Shown here: in pieces, positions 42,430 to 51,013 of the stretch
How positions within the stretch are numbered: the stretch's first letter is position 1
How the letters are laid out: each line of letters begins with the position of its first letter
Source of the DNA: Kitasatospora sp. DSM 101779
Lineage (GTDB): Bacteria; Actinomycetota; Actinomycetes; Streptomycetales; Streptomycetaceae
NCBI RefSeq assembly: GCF_025655475.1
Contig: NZ_JAHTIK010000001.1
Span: 5,781,325 to 5,844,389 of the forward strand
Direction: 5' to 3'
Length of the DNA stretch: 63,065 nucleotides
Notes under the pieces: generated by a model
The model's database searches: none
The model's input: the letters and a program-made list of their open reading frames with translations, nothing else
What the model was told of the DNA's origin: nothing
Translations under genes and position numbers: made by a program

Positions 42430-43590
42430 CTAGACCAGCTCGGCCATGGCGTGCACCGCTCGGGAGGGCGGAGCGAGTTCGGCGATCTCCCGGGAGAGTG
42501 CGCGGGCGCGGTCGGCGTACGAGGAATCGCCCAGGATCTCCCGGCACGCACCGACGATCGCTTCGGGTGATCCGTCAGTGCCGAAGAGGGTGACGGCGGC
42601 CCCGTACCGGGACAGCCGTTGCGCGCCGAGGTTCTGGACGGCGCCCTGGGGAACGGCGACCTGTGGCACCGCGGCGGTCATCGCCGTCAGGCTGGTGGTG
42701 CCCCCTCCGTGGTGCACGATCACGTCACATGTCGGTGCCAGCACGTCGAGCGGCACCCATCCGGCCCGCACACCCGGGACCTCCGCCTGCAGGGCCCCGC
42801 CGGCCTTGTCGGGCGCGGCCACCACGAGGTCGACGTCCAGTTCCCGGAGGGCGACGGCCTGGGCGCGCAGGAAGTCGTACGAGCGGCGCCGGATGTCGTG
42901 CTCGTCCACGTCGTGCGCCACGCGGCTGCCGGTGGTCAGACACAGTCGCGGCCGTTCCGGCCGGGCGAGCATCCAAGGCTCCAGCTGTCGCTGCCCGTTG
43001 ACCGGGACCCACCGCATCCCCATGGTGCGCTTCGCCGGATGCGACTCGGGAGGCCGCAGACTCGGCGGACAGACGTCGATGAACAACTCCGGCTCCGGCA
43101 GCCAGTCCAACCCCAACTCGGCCAGCTCCGGCGCGAGTTCCTCAACCGCTCCGTGATCGATGGACGTTGCCTCGATCGCGTCCCAGGCGTGGCGCACGTA
43201 CGGGACACCGAGCCGGGCCGCGAGGAGGCCGGCGGCGTACGACATCGTGCCGCCCACGATGACATCGGGCCGCCAGCCACGGGCCAGCTCGCTGAGCGGG
43301 CCCAGCCACGCGGCGGCCATCCGCCCGAACCAGCGTCCCGTGAAAGGGATCTGCTCCTCCGGCACGGTGGGGATCTCCGCCTTCCGGCCCGACCTGTCCG
43401 TGTGGACGAAGTGGCCGATCGGCTGGGACGAGACCGACACCGCGGGCAGACCCACACCCGTGATCGCCGGTACCACGTCGTCGTTGGCGGCCATGATGAC
43501 GGCATGGCCCGCGTTGCGAGCGGCCGTGGCGACCGGGGCGAGCGCGAACGCGGTGGCGAGGCTGCCGGCGGCGACGAAGAGGATTCGCAT
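42430..43590 (-). CDS. Glycosyltransferase, UrdGT2-like (GT1)
   Basis: A 386-residue GT-B enzyme. The N-terminal MRILFVAAGSLATAFALAP and the C-terminal nucleotide-binding region VDVIVHHGGGTTSLTAM type signature (here CDVIVHHGGGTTSL, then PQVAVPQGAVQNLGAQRL) place it with antibiotic GT1 transferases. Similarity in style to UrdGT2 suggests C-glycosylation of the angucyclinone at C9, but C- versus O-transfer cannot be decided from sequence. It is the only glycosyltransferase in the window. Confidence 0.9.
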   Translation of the reverse strand: MRILFVAAGSLATAFALAPVATAARNAGHAVIMAANDDVVPAITGVGLPAVSVSSQPIGHFVHTDRSGRKAEIPTVPEEQIPFTGRWFGRMAAAWLGPLSELARGWRPDVIVGGTMSYAAGLLAARLGVPYVRHAWDAIEATSIDHGAVEELAPELAELGLDWLPEPELFIDVCPPSLRPPESHPAKRTMGMRWVPVNGQRQLEPWMLARPERPRLCLTTGSRVAHDVDEHDIRRRSYDFLRAQAVALRELDVDLVVAAPDKAGGALQAEVPGVRAGWVPLDVLAPTCDVIVHHGGGTTSLTAMTAAVPQVAVPQGAVQNLGAQRLSRYGAAVTLFGTDGSPEAIVGACREILGDSSYADRARALSREIAELAPPSRAVHAMAELV

Positions 43591-43647
43591 CAGTACTCCA
43601 GATTCCGTGGAGGCCGTCCCTCCGGAACGGCTTTCGCGTTCTGCTCC

Positions 43648-44691
43648 TCAGCGGAGATCGGCCAGCCCCCGGCCCTGCAGATCGGCGATGTCCCGCCACC
43701 GATCGCCGTAGCAGGACGTGGTGAACTTGGGGAGGCGCAGCTGTTCGTGAGGGGCCCCGAGGTCGACCCGGCTCATCTCGTCGAGGCGGGCGAGTTCCGC
43801 CTCGCCCAGCCGGACGTCCAGGCACGCGAGGTTGTCGCGCAACTGGTCCTCGGTGGTCGCGCCGAGGATCGGATGCACCGCTCCCGGACGACTGCGCAGC
43901 CAGGCGAGCGAGACCTGGGCGGGCGTCCACCCGCCCTCGGCGGCGATCTTGACGACCTCGCGGACGATCTCGTCGTCGCGCTGCGCGTCTCCTGCCCAGT
44001 TCTCCGCGCTGAGGCGGCCCGTCTCGCCTCGCAGGTACTTGCCGGTCAACCGGCCTTCCGCCAGCGGCCCCCAGGCGAGCGAGCTGACCCCACAGCCGCG
44101 CGCCATCGGAAGGAGATCCCGCTCCGGGGTGCGTTCGAGCAGGTTGTAGCGGATCTGGAGCGCCGCGAAGGCCGACCAGCCGCGGAGGTCGGCCAGCATG
44201 TTGGCCCTGGAGATCTCCCAGGCCGGCCAGTTCGAGGCGCCGACGTAGAGCACCTTTCCGGCCTTCACCTGGTCGTCCAGGGCCCGCATGACCTCCTCGA
44301 CGGGTGTGAAGCCGTCACGCGCGTGCAGCCACAGCAGGTCCACGTGGTCGGTCTTCAGCCGGCGCAGGCTCGCCTCGAGCGAGTCGACCAGGTTCTTCCG
44401 GTGGTTGCCTGCCGAGTTCACGTCTCCCGGTCGGGTCATCGCGTTGTACTTCGTCGCCAGCACGAACTCGTGCCGTCGGCCGTCCAGCAGTTCACCGAGG
44501 TACGTCTCCGACTGGCCGCCCCCGTACACATTGGCGGTGTCCAGGAAGTTGCCGCCCGCTTCGGCGTACAGATCGATCAGTCGGCCGGCAACCTCCTTCG
44601 GCGCTCCCCAGCCGCCGGCGCCGAAGGTGCCCGCACCGAAACAGAGTTCGGAGACCCTCAGACCGGTCTTCCCCAGGACGAAATACTTCAT
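43648..44691 (-). CDS. Aldo/keto reductase
   Basis: A 347-residue AKR barrel. The catalytic Asp and Tyr appear in FLDTANVYGGG, the Lys in LATKYN and the His in LLWLHARD. It lies between the KS gene and the glycosyltransferase. It may be an extra sugar ketoreductase or enoyl reductase (EryBII-like), or a reductase for the acyl linker. Context does not decide. Confidence 0.85.
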   Translation of the reverse strand: MKYFVLGKTGLRVSELCFGAGTFGAGGWGAPKEVAGRLIDLYAEAGGNFLDTANVYGGGQSETYLGELLDGRRHEFVLATKYNAMTRPGDVNSAGNHRKNLVDSLEASLRRLKTDHVDLLWLHARDGFTPVEEVMRALDDQVKAGKVLYVGASNWPAWEISRANMLADLRGWSAFAALQIRYNLLERTPERDLLPMARGCGVSSLAWGPLAEGRLTGKYLRGETGRLSAENWAGDAQRDDEIVREVVKIAAEGGWTPAQVSLAWLRSRPGAVHPILGATTEDQLRDNLACLDVRLGEAELARLDEMSRVDLGAPHEQLRLPKFTTSCYGDRWRDIADLQGRGLADLR

Positions 44692-44738
44692 CGGGCATGC
44701 CCTCCTCTACCAGTCGACCGGAAGCCCGTCGGCGGACA

Positions 44739-45989
44739 TCACGCCGAAGGCCGATGCTTGCCGAGCACGACGACCGCGTTGTTGCCCGCGAAGGCCAGGC
44801 CGTTGTTCTGCACCACCCGCAGATCGGCGGGGACGGACTCGTTGGGCACGCAGTCGATCTCGCACTCGGGATCGGTCTCCCGGTGGTTGATCGTCGGCGG
44901 GACGAACCCGTGGGTGATGGCCAGTGAGCAGGCGATCGCCCCCAGCGCGCTGGCTGCTCCCATGGTGTGGCCGAGCATCGACTTCAGCGAGACGGTGCGC
45001 GGCGGCATCCCGGAGAACACCTCGCGTATCGCACGGGACTCGGTCACGTCATTGGTCTTCGTCCCGGTGCCGTGCGCGGAGACGAGGTCCACCTCCTCGG
45101 GCCGAACACCGGCGTCCGAAAGGGCCGAGCGCATGCAGCGCGCGATGCTCGACTGCTCGGGCTGCACCGGGTGGTAGGCGTCGCAACTCAGGCCGTATCC
45201 CAGTACCTCGGCGTAGATCCGTGCCCCGCGGGCGAGGGCGGAGTCCAGTCGCTCCAGCACCAGTACGCCGGCGCCCTCGCCGGTCAGGATTCCCTGACGG
45301 TCCCGGTCGAAGGGCCGGCAGAAGTCCGGCGCGATGGTGCCCAGTCGGTAGAACGCCGTGAAGGACTTCCGGCACATCGCATCGGCCCCACCGCACAGGG
45401 CGATGTCCGCGTCGCCGACCCGGATCGCGTCGAAGCCCATGCCGATGGCGTAGTTCCCCGCCGAACACGCCGTGGCCAGGGTCAGCGCCTCGGCGTCCGA
45501 CAGCCCCAACTCCCAGGCGACCGCCGCCGACAGCTGTCCGGCCCCGACCCGTCGCGTCACCCCCGGATCCCAGTTCTGGGGCCCGGACTCCACCCAGGTC
45601 ATGGCCAACTGGTCCAGGTCCTGCGACTCGCCGTCGGTGGTGCCGATCGAGATCTGCACCCGCCGCTCACGCAGACCGTCGTCCGTCAGCCCGGCGTCGC
45701 GCACCGCCATCCGGGCCGCCGCGACCGCGAACTGGCTGGTCCGCCCGAGCTCGTCCACGGTCCATCGCTCGAGCCACTCCTCCGGCTTGAAGCCGAGCAC
45801 CTCGCAGCCGTTGGCGTGCGCGAACCCGGCCGTGTCGAACACCGAGATCGGTGTGACGCCGTTGCGGCCCTCCTGCAGTCCTGCGGCGAATTCCTCCACA
45901 CCGATGCCGATGCTGGAGAACACGCCGAGCCCGGTGATCACCACCCGGTCACTGGCAGGCCGCGCATGCGCGGCAAGCACATCACCCAT
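44739..45989 (-). CDS. Second beta-ketoacyl synthase (FabF-like, discrete)
   Basis: A 416-residue KS with the full catalytic set: Cys175 in TACSAGNYA, His in SAHGTGTKTND and His in GHTMGAASAL. It is distinct from the aromatic KSalpha and more FabF-like, recalling the discrete KSs of polyene-forming (highly reducing) type II systems such as ishigamide or aryl polyenes. It is grouped with a KS-like subunit and its own ACP. Proposed role: elongation of the acyl or polyene linker. No modular PKS exists in the window that could do it. Confidence 0.88.
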   Translation of the reverse strand: MGDVLAAHARPASDRVVITGLGVFSSIGIGVEEFAAGLQEGRNGVTPISVFDTAGFAHANGCEVLGFKPEEWLERWTVDELGRTSQFAVAAARMAVRDAGLTDDGLRERRVQISIGTTDGESQDLDQLAMTWVESGPQNWDPGVTRRVGAGQLSAAVAWELGLSDAEALTLATACSAGNYAIGMGFDAIRVGDADIALCGGADAMCRKSFTAFYRLGTIAPDFCRPFDRDRQGILTGEGAGVLVLERLDSALARGARIYAEVLGYGLSCDAYHPVQPEQSSIARCMRSALSDAGVRPEEVDLVSAHGTGTKTNDVTESRAIREVFSGMPPRTVSLKSMLGHTMGAASALGAIACSLAITHGFVPPTINHRETDPECEIDCVPNESVPADLRVVQNNGLAFAGNNAVVVLGKHRPSA

Positions 45990-46097
45990 GTCCGTCTCAA
46001 CCCTCCCATGCCTGACCCGACCCGGGGCCTCGGGCATCTGAACTACGCGATACAGCAGGACACCGCGGCAGGACCCGGCCACCGGCGCGGGAACGGT

Positions 46098-47177
46098 TCA
46101 GGACAGCCGCAGCAGGCAGACCGCCACGGTGCCGCTCTCGTCGGTCGAGGTGACCACGGCCAGCCGCTGGGCGGATTCCGGGTTCCGCTCGGCCAGACCG
46201 AGCACTGCCGCGAGCTGCAAGGCCCCCGAGGCGGCGTGAGTCTCTCCGACCAGCTCGGTGATGGAGACCAGCCGGTCGCCGACCTCGAAGAGATCACCGA
46301 GCGCGGCACGCTCGGCCTGCCCGGCCGCGCCGGCGGCGCCGGAGGGGCTGGCCATCCACACGTCGCAGGGCTGGACGCCGGCCGCCGCCACCGTCTGCTC
46401 GATGCATCGGCGGATGGTCGCATACCAGTCCCCGTCACTGCAGGTCATGGCCTTCACCGCGAGCAAGGTGGCGAGCGGCGGCTCGTCGGTGGGCTCGGCG
46501 GTCAGCGCGAACATCGCGCAACCTTCACCGAGCACAGCGCCGGGGGCATCGTTTCCGGCGCTGCGCTCGGAGATCCAGGCGCGGGCCACCGAGTACTCCT
46601 CGGCAGCGCCGCACAGTACGGTTCCCGCCCGGCCGGTGAGCAGGAGTCGGCGGGCGTAGTTGAGTGCGAGCAGGCCGGCCGAGCGGCCGGCGGCCAGAGT
46701 GGCGTTCGGTCCCTTGACCCCGTGCCAGATGGCACACTGTCCGGCCGCCCCGTTCATCACCGCGTAGGGGATGAGGCCCGGCTCGACATGGAAGGGCCGC
46801 TCGCCGGTGAGCGAGCCGCGCGTGAAGTCGATGGTGCTCTGCGCACTTCCGACGGTCGTCCCGAGGACCAGTCCGGTGGTGTCCGGATCGAGCCGGTGGC
46901 CGCTCACCTCCCGGAGCAGGTCCCCCATGGTCGAGACCGCCATCCCGGTCACCCGGTTCATCATCCGGGTGCCCTTCTTCCCCAGGACGGCCCGCGAGTC
47001 GAATTCCGGAACGAGGCACGCCGTCCCGGCCGGCCCCTGCCCCTGCTCGATCGCCCGCTCGGTGGAGCGCCCGGCTGCCAGTCCTTCGGAGAACACCGAC
47101 CGGCCGATACCGAAGGGCGAGGTCACCGCCCACCCGACGATGGCGAGGCCGGAACCCGCCGAGTCGACGTTGCTCAT
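46098..47177 (-). CDS. KS-like subunit without active Cys (CLF-like)
   Basis: A 359-residue thiolase-fold KS homologue, shorter than a normal KS. Where the KS has TACSAG this protein has AGRSAG, so the nucleophile position is Arg165. The C-terminal region keeps GETHAASGALQ in place of GHTMGAASA. It is therefore a non-condensing partner, probably forming a heterodimer with the KS at 44739, as a CLF does. Its start overlaps the ACP stop codon (ATGA). Confidence 0.8.
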   Translation of the reverse strand: MSNVDSAGSGLAIVGWAVTSPFGIGRSVFSEGLAAGRSTERAIEQGQGPAGTACLVPEFDSRAVLGKKGTRMMNRVTGMAVSTMGDLLREVSGHRLDPDTTGLVLGTTVGSAQSTIDFTRGSLTGERPFHVEPGLIPYAVMNGAAGQCAIWHGVKGPNATLAAGRSAGLLALNYARRLLLTGRAGTVLCGAAEEYSVARAWISERSAGNDAPGAVLGEGCAMFALTAEPTDEPPLATLLAVKAMTCSDGDWYATIRRCIEQTVAAAGVQPCDVWMASPSGAAGAAGQAERAALGDLFEVGDRLVSITELVGETHAASGALQLAAVLGLAERNPESAQRLAVVTSTDESGTVAVCLLRLS

Positions 47178-47422
47178 CGAGCGGTGTTCCCGACGACCTC
47201 GTAGACGCCCTGGAGGTTCACCATCCGGGAGAGTTCCGACTGCTCGATGGTCACCTTGAGATTCAGTTCGAGGGAGGAGAGGATCTCGATGAGCCTCATC
47301 GAATCGGCGTCGTGGTCCTCGACGAACAGGCTGTCATCGGTGATCTCGTCGCTCTCGAGCTCCAGAATGTCGCAGACGATCCCCTTGATGAGCTGCTTTT
47401 CGTCTGGCGTCACAACCGCCAT
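47174..47422 (-). CDS. Second acyl carrier protein
   Basis: An 82-residue ACP, the first gene of the 11-gene site D operon. The phosphopantetheine Ser is S41 in DHDADSMRLIEI, unlike the LGYESL motif of the aromatic PKS ACP. It is most likely the dedicated carrier of the KS/KS-like pair that follows and overlaps it. Confidence 0.92.
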   Translation of the reverse strand: MAVVTPDEKQLIKGIVCDILELESDEITDDSLFVEDHDADSMRLIEILSSLELNLKVTIEQSELSRMVNLQGVYEVVGNTAR

Positions 47423-47473
47423 GACCGCCTCCAGTTCGCATTACTGAAACCATTTTTCCGGATGTTGTCCAAC

Positions 47474-47527
47474 AGCCTCTTCGGAACTCCGTCAAAGTTC
47501 AAGTCGAGGAATTCTATGTTTTCACTA
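47474..47527 (-). promoter_or_regulatory. Cluster promoter/operator site D
   Basis: Minus strand: distal TAG (TAGTGAAAACA) at 47527, proximal TAG (TAGAATTC) at 47516, -35 TTGAAC at 47502-47497, 17-bp spacer, -10 GAGGCT at 47479-47474. A further CTAGCGTTC lies 21 bp upstream. Leader to the ACP gene is about 45 nt. Near-copy of site F. Confidence 0.86.
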
Positions 47528-47568
47528 GCTTGCGGTGCGCGAACGCTAGGTCCGACCGTCGCCCGCCG

Positions 47569-48924
47569 TCAGATGGCGTCCGGTACGCGCACGGAACCTG
47601 TCGGACGCTCCGCTGCCGGGTCGCCGTAGCGGTGGATCGCCGCTCGGCCTTCCGGACTCCGCAGGTGTTCGGCGAGCCGTTCCGGGACCACTGCGGTGAG
47701 CAGGAACCCCGCGTCGCCGAACCCTCGGTCGAGGAAGCCGAACCACGACAGCGGAGCCCGCGAGCTGACGACCGGACTGAAGACGGCCGGGCGCTGTCCG
47801 TCGAACGCGACCTCGTACACGCCCATCCGGGTCCAGTTCGTCATGATGAACGTCCGGTGTGCGGGGTCGAACGCCACGGGAGCGCAGCGGTGGAGGCGGG
47901 ATCGTCCGACGGGTCCGGCGAAGGCGCGGTCGGACCGCATGCAGAGATGTGACTGCATGAAGTCGTCCAGCCCGGACCGGATGCGGGCCGCGAGCACGTC
48001 AGCCGTTCCCGTCGGCGGACACGGGAGGAACATGGACTGGACGAGATTGCCGAGGAACCCGGTCGGAACGCCGAGACGGGGACGGAGGTCGACGGGCACC
48101 GAGAGGTTCCACGGGACGGGATCCGCCGCCATGTCCCGGAACGCGGTCACCAGGTGCGCGCAGAGCACGTCGTTCGACGAGAGGGGGCGCGGGGACTGGC
48201 CGCCGAACAGCTGCCGCATCCGGCGCACTTCGTCATCGGCGAAGTGGATCTGAACGGTTCCGTTGGCCTCCTGCACGACGGGCATCCGGTGCCCCTGCCC
48301 CGCCGGCTCGCCCCGATCCAGCGGCGGACAGGCCGGATGGCCGGAACCCTCCTGCGCCAGGATGCGGTCCAGGTGGCCTTCCCGGTCATCAACCACGAGC
48401 ACCTCTGGCGGTGCTGTCCCCTCGACGAGCGCCGACCAGACGCGGATGAACTGCATGAAGCTGCCCATGTCGCCGACCGTGTGGTTCCAGGTGCACCCCA
48501 GGGTCGTGGCGCCGTCGGCCAGCCGACAGACGCGCACCGTCAGGAGCGGGCGCTGTTCCAGGGGTTCGCCCATGACGTCGACCCGGTCGACCAGGCCCCA
48601 GTCCGGCCGTGTCGCCTCCAGGACGGCGTCGCTGAGGGACGCGTCGACATCGAGGACCGTCATGGGCACTCCGGCGTCGGAGCAGACGATCTCGAGCGCG
48701 TCGGGGCCGGCGCGGAGACGCCCCCCGTAGACCGGCACGAGGTCGAGCGCCCGGCGAAGACCGTCCGCCAGGCGCTCCTCGTCCACGGTCCGCTCGAAGA
48801 AGAACGCAACCGCCACATAGCGCTGGACGTAAACCGTGTCGGTCGAGCCGCACCGTACGACGGTGTCCGGCGCTCTGCCCGACGTGATCGTCCATGTTTC
48901 ACGCAGTCGCGCCCGAGTGCTCAT
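47569..48924 (-). CDS. BAHD-type (PF02458-like) acyltransferase
   Basis: A 451-residue protein with two-domain acyltransferase features: the catalytic HxxxD motif is HTVGD in TWNHTVGDMGSF near residue 155. The structural DFGWG region near the C-terminus is degenerate (NWTRMGVYEVAFDG). BAHD enzymes, best known from plants and fungi, move acyl groups from CoA to alcohols or amines. It is a single-gene unit under site E. Likely jobs here: esterifying a sugar hydroxyl with the linker acid or with acetate. Relationship to condensation domains should also be considered. Confidence 0.75.
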   Translation of the reverse strand: MSTRARLRETWTITSGRAPDTVVRCGSTDTVYVQRYVAVAFFFERTVDEERLADGLRRALDLVPVYGGRLRAGPDALEIVCSDAGVPMTVLDVDASLSDAVLEATRPDWGLVDRVDVMGEPLEQRPLLTVRVCRLADGATTLGCTWNHTVGDMGSFMQFIRVWSALVEGTAPPEVLVVDDREGHLDRILAQEGSGHPACPPLDRGEPAGQGHRMPVVQEANGTVQIHFADDEVRRMRQLFGGQSPRPLSSNDVLCAHLVTAFRDMAADPVPWNLSVPVDLRPRLGVPTGFLGNLVQSMFLPCPPTGTADVLAARIRSGLDDFMQSHLCMRSDRAFAGPVGRSRLHRCAPVAFDPAHRTFIMTNWTRMGVYEVAFDGQRPAVFSPVVSSRAPLSWFGFLDRGFGDAGFLLTAVVPERLAEHLRSPEGRAAIHRYGDPAAERPTGSVRVPDAI

Positions 48925-49065
48925 GTGATCTCCGATTCTGGACGAGTACGCCTGTGCGGTCAGCCGCGATCCGCTTCCGCAATGGTCGGACCGAACCTTC
49001 CTGAATTTCTCTGCGCCGCAATTCTTCGGCACGTCTGGACAAGGGCTCGGCGCACCCCGCAGAGC

Positions 49066-49119
49066 AGCCTCTTCGAAGATGTGAAAGAACTCAAGCGCTC
49101 ACTGACTAAGATTTCGCTA
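49066..49119 (-). promoter_or_regulatory. Cluster promoter/operator site E
   Basis: Minus strand: distal TAG at 49119, proximal TAG at 49108, -35 TTGAGT at 49094-49089, 17-bp spacer, -10 GAGGCT at 49071-49066. Leader to the acyltransferase gene is about 135 nt. Near-copy of site B. Confidence 0.86.
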
Positions 49120-49235
49120 AATCTCCGCTATTCGGTCGGGCGGCCGTCGGCGGCAGGCGTCCGTCCGCGGGCCGGCCGCCACCCGTCACCGGAGCCGGGT
49201 CGGCCGGGCAGCCGCGGCGCCGCCATCGGCAGGAC

Positions 49236-49281
49236 GCGCGTACGCCCGCCGCAGATCGTGATCTGCGGCGGGCGTACGCGC
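49236..49281. terminator. 22-bp perfect hairpin after the exporter gene
   Basis: Perfect inverted repeat (49236-49257 with 49260-49281), 20 bp past the exporter stop codon. It likely terminates exporter transcription and insulates it from site E, which lies about 120 bp further on the same strand. Confidence 0.8.
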
Positions 49282-49300
49282 TCGACCCGGTGTCCGACCG

Positions 49301-50914
49301 CTACCCGGCGTCGGGTGCGGTCGGCGCGTCGTTCCGGTCGCGGCTTCCTCCGGCCTGGCCCGCCTGGCCCGCCTGGCCGGGCACGGTCAGGCGGCGCCGG
49401 AAGAAGAACGACGTCACCAGGGCCAGCACGCCGATCACGGTCATCCCGATGACCACGCTGTGCAGACCCGCCACGACGGCGGCCTGGAACGCCTCGTGAA
49501 CCTGCGTGGGCAGGGCGCGGATCTCGGCGGGAGTGCTTTGACCGCTGGCCGCGGCGAGGGCGTGGCCAGCCTCGGGGCCGAGTCGGTCGGTGAGGACGTG
49601 CTCCAGCCGGTTGGTGTAGAGCGAGCCGAGCAGGGCGACGCCCAACGAGCCGCCGATCGCACGGAACAGGTTGATCAGTCCGCTCGCCGCGCCGAGGTCG
49701 CGCTGATCGGTCTGGCAGGCGAACGAGATGATCAGCGAACTCTGCATCAGCACACCGATGCCGAGCCCGGCCGTCAACGGCAGCAGAGTGGCGGCGACGA
49801 GGCCGGTCCCCGTGCCCAGCAGCAGCAACAACAGGACGCCGACCACCGCAACGATCGCGCCGACCACCGAGTGGAGCCTCAGTGGACCGGTGCGGACGGC
49901 CAGCCGGGCGACGACCAGCTCCATGATGATCATGCCGATCAGGAACGGCAGCAGCAGCAGTCCACTGGTGGTGGGTGAGACGTCCAGCACCTGCTGCAGG
50001 TACTGCGGGAAGTACACCAGGGCGCCGAGCAGGCCGGCGCCGACCAGCAGGCCCAGCACCTGGGCGAGCGTGAAGTCGCGGGTGTGGAAGAGCCGCGACG
50101 GCAGGATCGGCTCCACTGCCCGCCGCTCGACCAGCGGAAGCGCGGCCAGGAGCACGACGGCGGTCACGCCCAACCCGATGATCGGGGCCGAGTCCCACGC
50201 GTACCGGGTACCCGCCCAGCTGAGCAGCAGGGTCAGCGCCACGATGCCGCCGGTGAGTTGCACGCTGCCGAGCAGGTCGATCCTGACCTTCGGGCGGCGC
50301 GGGCTGCGTGGAATGCCGACGGCGCCGGCCGCGAGCGCGACCAGGCACAGTGGAACGTTGATGAAGAACGACCAGCGCCAGCCGACGTGTTCGGTGAGCA
50401 GACCGCCGAGCATCGGCCCGGTGCCCATGGCGAGCGGCATGACGACGCCGATCATGGTCTGCATCCTGATCCGGTCGGCCGGTCCGGTCGCCAGGTGGCC
50501 GATGAGCGTGAAGGTGCCGACCATCAGGCCGGCCGACCCCAGACCCTGCAGCGCACGGAAGGCGATGATCTGGGTCATGCTCTGCGCCAGGCCCGAGCCC
50601 ACGGAACCGGCCAGGAAGACCACGATCGCGGTGAGGAAGGCGCCCCGGCGGCCGTAGAGGTCACTCAGCTTGCCCCAGATCGGGATCACCGCCGCGCTGG
50701 CCACCAGATAGGCCGTCACCACCCAGGACAGCTCGTTGAGTCCCCCGAGTTCACCGACGATCGTCGGCAGCGCCGTGCCCACGATGACCTGGTCCAGCAT
50801 CGAGAGCGTCAAGCCGAGCAGCACGGCCAGCACGCCGAAACCGCGGCGCTTCGGCACCGGCCTGGCCGGCGCCACGGGGGGAGCCCCGATCGCAACGACA
50901 TCTCCGTCTGGCAT
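49301..50914 (-). CDS. simX: MFS exporter, DHA2 family, SimX-like
   Basis: A 537-residue, 14-helix pump of the EmrB/QacA type with SMLDQVIVGTALPTIVGEL in the first helix region and WGKLSDLYGRRG (motif A). It is divergent from a SimR-like TetR gene, with palindromic operators between the starts, exactly as simX/simR in the simocyclinone producer. It is predicted to export the finished antibiotic, a gyrase inhibitor in the simocyclinone case, and thus to give self-resistance. The symbol rests on this context plus family resemblance. Confidence 0.85.
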   Translation of the reverse strand: MPDGDVVAIGAPPVAPARPVPKRRGFGVLAVLLGLTLSMLDQVIVGTALPTIVGELGGLNELSWVVTAYLVASAAVIPIWGKLSDLYGRRGAFLTAIVVFLAGSVGSGLAQSMTQIIAFRALQGLGSAGLMVGTFTLIGHLATGPADRIRMQTMIGVVMPLAMGTGPMLGGLLTEHVGWRWSFFINVPLCLVALAAGAVGIPRSPRRPKVRIDLLGSVQLTGGIVALTLLLSWAGTRYAWDSAPIIGLGVTAVVLLAALPLVERRAVEPILPSRLFHTRDFTLAQVLGLLVGAGLLGALVYFPQYLQQVLDVSPTTSGLLLLPFLIGMIIMELVVARLAVRTGPLRLHSVVGAIVAVVGVLLLLLLGTGTGLVAATLLPLTAGLGIGVLMQSSLIISFACQTDQRDLGAASGLINLFRAIGGSLGVALLGSLYTNRLEHVLTDRLGPEAGHALAAASGQSTPAEIRALPTQVHEAFQAAVVAGLHSVVIGMTVIGVLALVTSFFFRRRLTVPGQAGQAGQAGGSRDRNDAPTAPDAG

Positions 50915-50941
50915 GGCGCCTCACATCCTTGTCCGAGCATC

Positions 50942-50958
50942 TTCGTACGCCGTACGAA
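50942..50958. promoter_or_regulatory. Palindromic SimR-type operator (strong)
   Basis: TTCGTACGCCGTACGAA is a 17-bp inverted repeat with 8-bp perfect arms around one base, 27 bp before the exporter start. It matches the form of the known SimR operators. Confidence 0.85.
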
Positions 50959-50975
50959 AAATGAGCGTAGCACAG

Positions 50976-50992
50976 TTGGTACGCTGTACGAC
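50976..50992. promoter_or_regulatory. Second, weaker SimR-type operator
   Basis: TTGGTACGCTGTACGAC resembles the first operator with imperfect symmetry; the centres are 34 bp apart. It lies just upstream of the TetR gene, consistent with autoregulation. Confidence 0.65.
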
Positions 50993-51013
50993 AGAGAGCG
51001 AGTGGAGCGTGCG

